DNA from: a virus
Virus record (IMG/VR): IMGVR_UViG_3300035145_001822
Span: 1-26,648 of that record
DNA: 26,648 nucleotides
Reading direction: 5' to 3' (one strand)
The notes under the pieces are model-generated. The model did no database searches. It was given only the letters and a program-made list of their open reading frames with translations, and was not told where the DNA came from. The translations under genes and the position numbers were made by a program. This document shows positions 20,593 to 26,648 of this stretch, piece after piece. Numbering within the stretch: the stretch's first letter is position 1; each line of letters begins with the position of its first letter.

Positions 20593-21605
20593 ATCCTTTT
20601 CCATGCAGTGTAGTGTATCTTTGCTTCAAGTCCAGAAGATATATTATCTCTTAAAACTTCATTGATGTACATAGTCTCGGACGATAAAATCATATCATTG
20701 ACGTCTTTAGATTTGATCGTCTCCGGGAATATGACCACCTTATATCCTTTATCTATTGTCTTTTCAATCTTAGCACATGTTTCTGCAGATCGTGGCTCGT
20801 TATCGTAAACAAAAACACTATTTTCATTCACTAGATCCCAATCAATAGAACCACCTGCCATTGCAATAGAGTTATCTACAAACATCGAGTCGATAGGACC
20901 TTCGAGAATGTAGTGAGTTTTAGAGCGATCACAAGTATCTAAGCCGAAGACTTTGGACTTCTTTGTGTCGATCATTATTGTTATATACCGTATGCCATCT
21001 TTACGAAAGGATCGTCCTTGAAATCCGAAGAGGTTTTTGTCCTCATCGAGAAACGGTATAATGAGACGTGGTTCATCGTTATCTAATTTGTCGAACTTTC
21101 CTGGTAACACGCTATTAACGAATTGCTTGAACCGAGGAGCATAGAACAGCTTAGCATGATATGGTGTAGGAATTTGTCTCTTGTTTATATATGCCTTGGC
21201 GGGATGGTCGTGAGACAATTGTGAGATTTTTTTGAGATTTTTTAGCTCGCTAGACTTAACGAACTTGGGAGGTTTCATTTTGATAGACAGTAGCTCTGCC
21301 TCTGACTGCTTTCGTTCAACCGCCGGGGCCAGATTATCCGATATTTTCTCGCGGATGAATTCCTGATATATTATTGGATCGACGAACTCAAGTAACTTAT
21401 CGATACCCAAAGTGATACTACAATTATGACAATGGTACAAATATCCGCCATCGTCCTTCGGAAATATCCAACCACGTGCTTTGTACTTATTTTTTCGGGA
21501 GTCTCCACAAACTGGGCACCTGAAGTTATAGTGTTGAGCCTTTACTCTTTTAAATCGGTCCAATCGGTTGGAGATGAGACCAATATATTTTTGTTCTAAC
21601 CACAT
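20589..21605 (-). CDS. 61: gp61-like DNA primase
   Basis: A 338-aa primase; T4 gp61 is 342 aa. It makes RNA primers for lagging-strand synthesis with the replicative helicase. An N-terminal zinc ribbon is formed by C30/C33 (CPVCGDS) and C59/C62 (YHCHNC). The core has YINKRQIPTPY and FLDEDKNLFGFQGRSF. The Toprim fold shows E235 in YILEGPIDS with D239, and D268 in VFVYDNEPRS. The ATG at 21605 has AGG ten bases upstream. An early-type promoter lies at 21634 to 21661, making this the first gene of the leftward operon that continues through the nuclease-like and reductase genes. Confidence 0.93.
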   Translation of the reverse strand: MWLEQKYIGLISNRLDRFKRVKAQHYNFRCPVCGDSRKNKYKARGWIFPKDDGGYLYHCHNCSITLGIDKLLEFVDPIIYQEFIREKISDNLAPAVERKQSEAELLSIKMKPPKFVKSSELKNLKKISQLSHDHPAKAYINKRQIPTPYHAKLFYAPRFKQFVNSVLPGKFDKLDNDEPRLIIPFLDEDKNLFGFQGRSFRKDGIRYITIMIDTKKSKVFGLDTCDRSKTHYILEGPIDSMFVDNSIAMAGGSIDWDLVNENSVFVYDNEPRSAETCAKIEKTIDKGYKVVIFPETIKSKDVNDMILSSETMYINEVLRDNISSGLEAKIHYTAWKRI

Positions 21606-21633
21606 AATAAAATACCTGAATAGCGATAGAGCT

Positions 21634-21661
21634 ATTATACCGCTATGTCAGATAATGTACA
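21634..21661 (-). promoter_or_regulatory. Early-type promoter upstream of the primase gene
   Basis: On the minus strand, TGTACA (21661 to 21656), a 16-base spacer ending CGG, then a perfect TATAAT (21639 to 21634). It lies between the 94-aa gene and the primase gene. Confidence 0.7.
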
Positions 21662-21664
21662 TGC

Positions 21665-21949
21665 TTACATAAAGGGGAAGTGTTGTGTTACTACTACAGA
21701 AGACATCGCTACTGCTACGATCCAGAATAGGCGATTGATAACTTGCACCGTACGGGCATTGTCATCAACCTTCTTCTCGATATCATCTAGCTTAGCAGAG
21801 AAACGATTGAGGCGCTCGAAGTTAGCATGATTATTCTGCTCTATAGCAATCAACTTTTCTTCAGCACGAGCGAGAGAGATCATTGCGTCAGTCATCTTGT
21901 CGATCTTCTCTTCAATACGATCTAAACGTTTTGCTTGTGTCTCAGCCAT
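21665..21949 (-). CDS. Coiled-coil protein with C-terminal membrane anchor, 94 aa
   Basis: Starting MAETQAKRLDRIEEKIDKM, the first 65 residues are a heptad-patterned coiled coil (RAEEKLIAIEQNNHANFERL, KLDDIEKKVDDNA). One hydrophobic segment follows near the end (LFWIVAVAMSSVVVTQHF). This is the mirror image of the N-anchored coiled-coil protein at 7614. The type is common in tailed phages; some relatives are annotated as hemolysin-XhlA-like, which I cannot confirm. AAGGG seven bases before the ATG supports the start. Confidence 0.78.
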   Translation of the reverse strand: MAETQAKRLDRIEEKIDKMTDAMISLARAEEKLIAIEQNNHANFERLNRFSAKLDDIEKKVDDNARTVQVINRLFWIVAVAMSSVVVTQHFPFM

Positions 21950-21951
21950 GG

Positions 21952-22458
21952 TCAGCCCTTAAAAATACGTTTGCGCTTACCATTGATTTCAATATAGTTG
22001 CGCGTGATGAATTGTGTTTTTCTTTTTTTCTTTTTTGGAAATGCTTGAGGATCATCACCTAAACCCGGACCCATACTGGTAGAGTTTGTCGGACCTCCTT
22101 CTCCTTCCTCAACTAGCATTTCTGCTTCTTGCATATAGTGTTGCAAACATTCTTCTAAATACTCAATATCATCAGGATCGATATTTTTCTCACGCAAAAG
22201 CAAGAGCGCCGCTGCAAATGAAGCGATGCGTGATTTACCACCAGGTACTTTACCTAGTAGTTTTTTCAGATTGGCGACAAGTCTATCAAAGTAACCGAAC
22301 GATTTGTCCTGCTCAGGTGTACGATCAGCTTTCGAAACTATAACCTTACCGTCTTTGTCGATAAGACCAGTTTTGTAGGCATCCCATTGATCGAAAGGTG
22401 TTACTAACCGCTTTAAAAACATGTAAATCGCCGCTAGATCTATTGCACCTTTCGCCAT
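21952..22458 (-). CDS. Conserved-looking phage protein, possibly virion-related, 168 aa
   Basis: It begins MAKGAIDLAAIYMFLKRLVT and continues PFDQWDAYKTGLIDKDGKVI, a pattern I recall in unnamed marine T4-like phage proteins. A helical region (RLVANLKKLLGKVPGGKSRI) precedes an Ala/Leu-rich helix and an acidic stretch, then a glycine/proline linker and a lysine-rich tail (AFPKKKKRKTQFITRN). No enzymatic motif is present. The start overlaps the stop of the upstream 46-aa gene as TAATG. Virion function is a guess from neighbours. Confidence 0.75.
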   Translation of the reverse strand: MAKGAIDLAAIYMFLKRLVTPFDQWDAYKTGLIDKDGKVIVSKADRTPEQDKSFGYFDRLVANLKKLLGKVPGGKSRIASFAAALLLLREKNIDPDDIEYLEECLQHYMQEAEMLVEEGEGGPTNSTSMGPGLGDDPQAFPKKKKRKTQFITRNYIEINGKRKRIFKG

Positions 22459-22598
22459 TATCCCTGACCTCGATACTTCTTAAAGCTACGCTTACTAGAC
22501 TTATTCATCGATGCCATCTTAATATTCTTGCGACCAATACTGGTCCCTTTATTATTAGGCTCGATGATTGCTTTTCCGCCGATTGTTGCTTTAGCCAC
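22458..22598 (-). CDS. Small basic protein with GTG start, 46 aa
   Basis: The frame starts with GTG at 22598, with AAGGA seven bases before it, overlapping the upstream stop as TAGTG; its own stop overlaps the next ATG as TAATG. The product starts MAKATIGGKAIIEPNNKGTS and ends SSKRSFKKYRGQG, very basic. I recall similar short proteins ending KKYRGQG in marine T4-like phages. The two coupled junctions leave little doubt that it is translated; function unknown. Confidence 0.78.
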   Translation of the reverse strand: MAKATIGGKAIIEPNNKGTSIGRKNIKMASMNKSSKRSFKKYRGQG

Positions 22599-22987
22599 TA
22601 TATGTTCCTTAGTACTTCTGCGATCTTTAAATCTACTGAAATCATTTCAGATTTGATGTGACACCCTTCAAATTCTATATCGTATACTACATTAGGCATA
22701 TTCTGTAAAAACAATAAAAACGTTTTTAGTAATCCCCAATGATCTTCCTCAGTCTTATAGAATAACATACGAGTCGCTGCATCATGATTGAAGACATTAT
22801 ATAATGTAATAATATGGTTGAGGATCAATCTTTCCTTCAATTCACCCTTCTCGATATATCTTGAGAAGAGACGCTTTAGATACTTGAACCTCTTCAAATC
22901 ATCATAAAACTCTTCAGTATCGTACACCGTATTGGTGTAGTTTGCCGCAGCGTATAACAAAAAGTTAGACTCATTCAATGGTGTCAT
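22598..22987 (-). CDS. DUF7207-like conserved phage protein, 129 aa
   Basis: A helical soluble protein starting MTPLNESNFLLYAAANYTNT, then EFYDDLKRFKYLKRLFSRY and LILNHIITLYNVFNHDAATRM, ending LKIAEVLRNI. This run of motifs fits a small family of T4-like phage proteins that I associate with DUF7207, from memory. There is no known function. The ribosome-binding site before 22987 is weak. Confidence 0.75.
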   Translation of the reverse strand: MTPLNESNFLLYAAANYTNTVYDTEEFYDDLKRFKYLKRLFSRYIEKGELKERLILNHIITLYNVFNHDAATRMLFYKTEEDHWGLLKTFLLFLQNMPNVVYDIEFEGCHIKSEMISVDLKIAEVLRNI

Positions 22988-23003
22988 AACAAACTACTAA
23001 TGA

Positions 23004-23339
23004 TTAAGAATCAGCGAAAGTAGAATCGTCAGCAGAACCAGTAGTGTTAGCTACGTCTTCAGTTGAAGTATTCGCAAAGTCAGTTGCGTCGCCAGTAATA
23101 CCAGTACAAGCCAAAGTCTCGTGAGTGACTCGACCTGAACGACCACCGGTTCCAGTCGTGACCTTTACCCAACCGGGAGGGACACTACCTTTACCGTCGC
23201 CTCGAGCAGCGGCTGATTCAGCAGCATCTACACCGAATACTTCAGTACCGAACAGATCTTGACCTGACTCACCAGTTTCTGCTTTCGCAGTAAACTTAGG
23301 CGCGTCTGAGTACTGGTCTCTTTTTCCGAATAAAGACAT
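23004..23339 (-). CDS. Gly/Thr-rich conserved-looking protein, possibly virion-related, 111 aa
   Basis: It starts MSLFGKRDQYSDAPKFTAK and has a distinctive WVKVTTGTGGRSGRVTHETL element, with a disordered Ala/Asp/Ser/Thr-rich tail (TSTEDVANTTGSADDSTF). I recall the PGWVKVTTGTGGR element in marine T4-like phages as a putative virion protein; that is not proven. The SDAPKF motif recurs in the 433-aa protein at 23525. GGAG eight bases before the ATG supports the start. Confidence 0.78.
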   Translation of the reverse strand: MSLFGKRDQYSDAPKFTAKAETGESGQDLFGTEVFGVDAAESAAARGDGKGSVPPGWVKVTTGTGGRSGRVTHETLACTGITGDATDFANTSTEDVANTTGSADDSTFADS

Positions 23340-23375
23340 TTCTTATTCTCCGTCTTAGTGTTAAACAGTTATTTA

Positions 23376-23528
23376 TTAGTCGTCATCCTTGACAGCTTTC
23401 TCTTTCTTCGCTCGCAGCTTTTTAAAATCTTCTGCGTCGATGTCGTTATCATCATCAACATCAAGATGTTTTTTCTGTGCAGGAGACAACTCTTTCTTCT
23501 CCATTACAAAATCCTTGAACTTCTTCAT
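23376..23528 (-). CDS. Small EF-hand-like protein, 50 aa
   Basis: The ATG overlaps the stop of the 433-aa gene as ATGA and is preceded by AAGGAA eight bases upstream. The product starts MKKFKDFVMEKKELSPAQ and contains HLDVDDDNDIDAEDFKKL, which matches the calcium-binding EF-hand loop: D at positions 1, 3 and 5, a hydrophobic at 8 and an acidic residue at 12. The lysine-rich tail ends AVKDDD. Single EF-hand-like (dockerin-like) loops occur in some phage structural precursors. Calcium binding is inferred. Confidence 0.78.
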   Translation of the reverse strand: MKKFKDFVMEKKELSPAQKKHLDVDDDNDIDAEDFKKLRAKKEKAVKDDD

Positions 23529-24826
23529 GATTTCTTTCCTTTTTTGGTTGAACCTTTCTTCTCATCATTACGTGCAGCCCAAACAGCTTTACGTTGTGCA
23601 TGAGAAACATAACCTTCCATCGCAGAAAGCTTCGCAGCGATTGCCATCTTGCGTCGCTTCTCTTTCGATTTTCCTTTAAACTGTGGTGCATCTGAATCTT
23701 GGAAATCTTTGATGTAAGTACCCATTGAATCAGACGGCTTTAATTTCTCAGTGACATGATTCGTTACCATATCTGTACTAGCATCTTTTAATCTGGCCCG
23801 AAGATCAGCTTTAATATTTGGATCGTAAGTACGTTGAACACTCTTGATAGCATTTGCTTTCTTCAACATCTGACGCAATGCAACCTTCACTCGGCCTGGT
23901 GAATCAGAGTCCATATAGAAACGAGGCATGCCTTCAATATCAACTGCGTACTTTGCTTCACCAATTGGCTTCTTACCAGTTACTTTGCCGTGATCGAGAC
24001 CGAGATGCCGCTTACGACCTTCAGTATCAAATCCGTGTGTAACAGTACCGTTATGTACTCGATACACTTGACCGCCATGAGCGCCTTTATGTTTGTTACC
24101 TGATAGTCTGTACGCTGCTTTCATTGCTTCTGTTTTATTCTTATGTACACTATCAGGTTTTTTCAATGATCCACCTGGACGTGTGACATGATACTCAGCT
24201 GCTTCGACTACATCACCGACTTTTTTCGTAGACAACCAAACTCGCTCGTCTTTACCACACTTCTTCATCATATCCTCCTTCTTGCCTTGATCGATTACTT
24301 TACGATCTTTGACGATGACATAATGAGGATCACTAGCTCCGACAGCATCTTCGCCAACCTTGATAGTCTTAATCTCTTCGTTAGTAGGAACACAGTTAGG
24401 TACACGCTTCTTACCCTTCTTCTTCATTCCTACTTTTTTGTATCCGTCCCAGCAATCTTCTTTTACTTTCTTTTTCTTTTGACCAGGAGTTTTGTTCAGA
24501 GCATCAACAGGTGGTTCACCCCATTTAGGAAGAGGGCCATCAGGATTGCCTTTGGAAGACACGAGTTTCTCAGCGTGCTTAGACATATCACACATGCCTT
24601 CGACAAGCTTGATTGCTTCGTCTGGTCCGATCGCTTTAGTGAGTGCAAGTACTACTTCGTCTTGCTCTTTACCCTTGATCGATTTCAGATCCTGCTTCGT
24701 CGGCAACTTCCCCATCTGTAACTTCTGCATCACTCGTCGTATCGACGTCGAGCTCCGCGCTAGTTTCGATAGGCTCTTCGCTGCTGACTTCAACTTCTGT
24801 CTCTGTATCGCTTCCGCTAACAACAT
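23525..24826 (-). CDS. Large lysine-rich multi-module protein, possibly virion or scaffold related, 433 aa
   Basis: Several short modules follow one another: residues 40 to 90 helical (KQDLKSIKGKEQDEVVLALT); 124 to 147 DCWDGYKKVGMKKKGKKRVP with NCVP; 166 to 205 a small domain with HYVIVKDRKVIDQG and MKKCGKDERVWLS; 210 to 260 YHVTRPGGSLKK and YRLSGNKHKGAHGG; 292 to 350 YAVDIEGMPRFYM; 374 to 402 DFQDSDAPQFKGKSKEKRRK; 405 to 420 YVSHAQRKAVWAARND. Overall strongly basic. The start is uncertain: 24826 has GAGGAA eight bases upstream but overlaps the acidic gene by 158 bases; ATGs at 24730 and 24715 are alternatives. Function unknown. Confidence 0.75.
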   Translation of the reverse strand: MLLAEAIQRQKLKSAAKSLSKLARSSTSIRRVMQKLQMGKLPTKQDLKSIKGKEQDEVVLALTKAIGPDEAIKLVEGMCDMSKHAEKLVSSKGNPDGPLPKWGEPPVDALNKTPGQKKKKVKEDCWDGYKKVGMKKKGKKRVPNCVPTNEEIKTIKVGEDAVGASDPHYVIVKDRKVIDQGKKEDMMKKCGKDERVWLSTKKVGDVVEAAEYHVTRPGGSLKKPDSVHKNKTEAMKAAYRLSGNKHKGAHGGQVYRVHNGTVTHGFDTEGRKRHLGLDHGKVTGKKPIGEAKYAVDIEGMPRFYMDSDSPGRVKVALRQMLKKANAIKSVQRTYDPNIKADLRARLKDASTDMVTNHVTEKLKPSDSMGTYIKDFQDSDAPQFKGKSKEKRRKMAIAAKLSAMEGYVSHAQRKAVWAARNDEKKGSTKKGKKS

Positions 24827-24974
24827 CTACTGGTTCCTCTGCTGGTGTCGTAGCACCAGGAAAATTAAATTGTCTTTCTAAATCTTGTTGATAGAGGTTT
24901 TGATTACCTCTCATAATGTCTTTTACTGCGCTCATCAACCCTTTGATCTCGCTAGTATCTTTCAAATCAGCCAT
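24669..24974 (-). CDS. Acidic low-complexity protein, 101 aa
   Basis: The first 40 residues (MADLKDTSEIKGLMSAVKDI) form a helical domain with an NLYQQDLERQFNF segment. The rest is an intrinsically disordered acidic region rich in E, D, S, T and V with no basic residues. GAGGAA precedes the ATG at 24974 with suitable spacing. The 3' part overlaps the 433-aa gene in another frame, and codons in this frame look natural (GAA, GAG, GAT). The acidic partner beside a basic protein could indicate a complex, which is inference. Confidence 0.7.
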   Translation of the reverse strand: MADLKDTSEIKGLMSAVKDIMRGNQNLYQQDLERQFNFPGATTPAEEPVDVVSGSDTETEVEVSSEEPIETSAELDVDTTSDAEVTDGEVADEAGSEIDQG

Positions 24975-25095
24975 TTTGTTTTTTCCTCATTTCATGATAT
25001 TGCTTTTCTTTCTCGTTTCTTTTCCAAAACTCTTTTGTTGATTGATATATTGATAACATCAACTCTATTCGTTTGAGTTCTGAATAATTATTCAT
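24967..25095 (-). CDS. Small basic helical protein, 42 aa
   Basis: This frame bridges the gap between the 238-aa and 101-aa genes, overlapping each by eight bases. The product starts MNNYSELKRIELMLSIYQST and ends KQYHEMRKKQNG: one or two amphipathic helices with a basic tail. The ribosome-binding site is weak (GAG at a distance), so translation may depend on coupling to the upstream gene. I do not recognise it. Confidence 0.55.
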   Translation of the reverse strand: MNNYSELKRIELMLSIYQSTKEFWKRNEKEKQYHEMRKKQNG

Positions 25096-25804
25096 AACTT
25101 GCTCGTGATCCATCGGGCCCATACAATACGTACGACTTCACTAAGCTTGGTATTAAAGTCTCAGTATCATACACGACAGCAAAGAGTGACATATCTTCAT
25201 TACATTGTTGAGGACATGGATATGGTAAATCATGCTCATTACAAATATTACGTAACTGTACACACTCTCTTACTTCTTCATCGGTATTTGGATTACTCGA
25301 TCCCATGCCCCAAGCAAAGTACGCGTCTCTTTGGTTTGTCATACCGTTAGTATCATATATATTCGCATAATGAATGGGTATTATGGGTTCATTTTTATAA
25401 TCAAGCCCGAAATCTGGTTTTGAGTATATGTTTGTTACATCATCAAACGGTAATTTTAAAAATACATCACCTGTCGATACAATAAATTTAAATCCATACC
25501 AGGGTCGTAAAGATCCACGAATGTCTGTACCAACGTTAAACTCAGTTAATACTTCATTGGGTATGGTGTTAAAACAATATAAAGAAATATGTTGACCATC
25601 TCCGTATGGTTCTCTATAACTATCTACTAATCCAATTGCATTGACAATAGTGTTATTAGCATGATTAGAAACATAAGAACTGTACTCTGGAAAATTATCT
25701 TCCAAAGTTTGAATAGCCGTATTCGCTTCGGTAGTATTGACTCTATGAGCTTCTCTAACGATAGCGTTATTGGCGTATACAGTCTCTAATCGAGATTCGC
25801 TCAT
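25088..25804 (-). CDS. Hypothetical protein, 238 aa, richer in A/T than its flanks
   Basis: Not recognised. The start is helical (MSESRLETVYANNAIVREAH). A probable beta-rich region follows with LRPWYGFKFIVSTGDVFLKL and DYKNEPIIPIHYANIY, then a cysteine-containing segment (RECVQLRNICNEHDLPYPCP, plus QQCN) that could bind a metal or form disulfides. There is no signal peptide. Codons are visibly more A/T-rich than in the flanking lysine-rich genes, suggesting separate acquisition. ATGA overlap with the upstream gene. Confidence 0.75.
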   Translation of the reverse strand: MSESRLETVYANNAIVREAHRVNTTEANTAIQTLEDNFPEYSSYVSNHANNTIVNAIGLVDSYREPYGDGQHISLYCFNTIPNEVLTEFNVGTDIRGSLRPWYGFKFIVSTGDVFLKLPFDDVTNIYSKPDFGLDYKNEPIIPIHYANIYDTNGMTNQRDAYFAWGMGSSNPNTDEEVRECVQLRNICNEHDLPYPCPQQCNEDMSLFAVVYDTETLIPSLVKSYVLYGPDGSRASYE

Positions 25805-26648
25805 GCAAGATCCTTATCATGATTTAGACCACCTTTCTTTTTCTTGGTAATGAACGCATTAACACGTGCATGACCCCATTGAGATGGCGTAGTTCCTGGT
25901 CGATGACCTGTCTTCCACGCAGCAACTCCTCTATTATATACCTTCTTCAGGGTACCGACCGAAATGCCTGACTTTGCAGCCTTTGCAGCGAGTGACTTAT
26001 CAGCCTCTTCGCTTACCTTCGACATACCGCCACGATCGTTCTTGACCCAACCTTTTGCCTTTAATCGCTTTTCACGTTCGGCTTGTGCTGCACTATCATC
26101 TTTTTTCTTTTGTGCTGCCTTAAACATGTTACGATGGGCTTTCTGAGATTCGGGCGACATTGCTTCAAACTGTGCACTCTTATTGTTTTTACGATAATGA
26201 TTCAGTGCTTTGAAAGCATTGTCTTTATGTACTTGTACTTTACCTTTCTGACCACCGTGTGTAACGTAGCTGATAGTCTGATGATCTTTCTTTTGTGCTT
26301 CTTCAGGCAACTTCCTATTATAGTTAGTAGAAGGATGCTTTGGACTCAAACCTTTCTTTCGCGCTTTCGCCATCGCCTTATCTTTGTCTGTTACACTCAA
26401 AGCATATCCTTTCTTCGCTGAACCTGGATCGTTCTTCTTATTCATATCAGAACGCTCTTTGGCTTTCTTTGACAAATAAGCACCAGCTTTACCACCACGC
26501 AGTCTACCAATCACGCCGCGGCCAAATGCATCTTTACCCTTGTATGCACCTTCATTGGTTTGCTCAACACCTTCCTGAGTCATTTTACCGTCTTTGCCTT
26601 TCTTCCAATTACCAAATTGATTCTTATTAATTGTCTTAGCGGCTTGAC
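25801..26648 (-). CDS. Lysine-rich phage protein with DUF5824-like C-terminal module (5' end beyond window)
   Basis: The frame is open to the right edge: 21 codons precede the ATG at 26583 (including KTINKNQFGNWKKGKDGK), so the true start is probably outside the window. Visible modules are GAYKGKDAFGRGVIGRLRGG with KAGAYLSKKAKERSD after it, a central Lys/Gln-rich helix, and the C-terminal AAKSGISVGTLKKVYNRGV followed by AAWKTGHRPGTTPSQWGHAR. That last element I associate with DUF5824, found in T4-like phage proteins, function unknown. The composition resembles the 433-aa protein. The stop overlaps the next gene as ATGA. Confidence 0.75.
   Translation of the reverse strand, partial: QAAKTINKNQFGNWKKGKDGKMTQEGVEQTNEGAYKGKDAFGRGVIGRLRGGKAGAYLSKKAKERSDMNKKNDPGSAKKGYALSVTDKDKAMAKARKKGLSPKHPSTNYNRKLPEEAQKKDHQTISYVTHGGQKGKVQVHKDNAFKALNHYRKNNKSAQFEAMSPESQKAHRNMFKAAQKKKDDSAAQAEREKRLKAKGWVKNDRGGMSKVSEEADKSLAAKAAKSGISVGTLKKVYNRGVAAWKTGHRPGTTPSQWGHARVNAFITKKKKGGLNHDKDLA

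Noticed and set aside
22086-24881. Long plus-strand frames opposite the right-hand genes
   Set aside because: Hydrophobic/Phe-rich or Ser-rich antisense shadows of lysine- and glutamate-rich genes; no ribosome-binding sites.

Overview
This window is part of the genome of a T4-superfamily (myovirus-type) bacteriophage, most likely marine. The diagnosis rests on T4-type core genes: gp32 single-stranded DNA-binding protein (cut by the left edge), gp59 helicase loader, gp33 late-transcription coactivator, the gp61-type primase, the T4 Rnh-type 5' nuclease, class Ia ribonucleotide reductase NrdA/NrdB, dCMP deaminase and a SegE-like GIY-YIG protein. To these are added PhoH, a 2OG-Fe(II) oxygenase, an MGME1/Cas4-like exonuclease and many small conserved-looking proteins that I associate, from memory, with marine T4-like phages. 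No photosynthesis genes, tRNA genes, insertion sequences or CRISPR arrays were seen, and the host cannot be fixed from this sequence.

Layout. (1) 1-1650, minus strand: a replication and late-transcription block read 109-aa membrane protein, then 33, 59 and 32, which is the T4 order 33-59-32. It is preceded by an intrinsic terminator and a TATAAATA late promoter, with a second early/late promoter pair before gp32. (2) 1650-4008, minus strand: five accessory genes including a DUF932 protein. Promoters with a -35 like TGTACA and a -10 like TATAAT/TAGAAT lie upstream of DUF932 and of the first gene. (3) 4009-4322: a divergent non-coding region with an early promoter facing left and a TATAAATA late promoter facing right. 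(4) 4323-8090: the only plus-strand block, a compact overlapping operon of eight genes. Five have Sec signal peptides (one pilin-subunit-like, one Ig/chaperone-like), two are membrane-anchored helical proteins and one is a 32-aa microprotein. This is the least explained part of the window. (5) 8087-21605, minus strand: DNA and nucleotide metabolism (oxygenase, exonuclease, PhoH, Rnh, glycosyltransferase, glutaredoxin, GIY-YIG protein, dCMP deaminase, NrdB, NrdA, staphylococcal-nuclease-like protein, primase) mixed with small unknown genes. (6) 21665-26648, minus strand: small conserved genes and lysine-rich multi-module proteins, possibly virion or scaffold related. The last one runs off the right edge.

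How it fits together. NrdA/NrdB with a phage glutaredoxin and dCMP deaminase would make deoxynucleotides, and the exonuclease, Rnh and nuclease-like proteins would process or recycle DNA. gp32, gp59 and gp61 serve the replisome. gp33 would couple the sliding clamp to RNA polymerase at TATAAATA promoters, including the one upstream of its own operon and the one driving the secreted cassette. Genes are packed with ATGA/TAATG start-stop overlaps. At least seven genes of under 60 codons (32 to 58 aa) are described here, most with good ribosome-binding sites.
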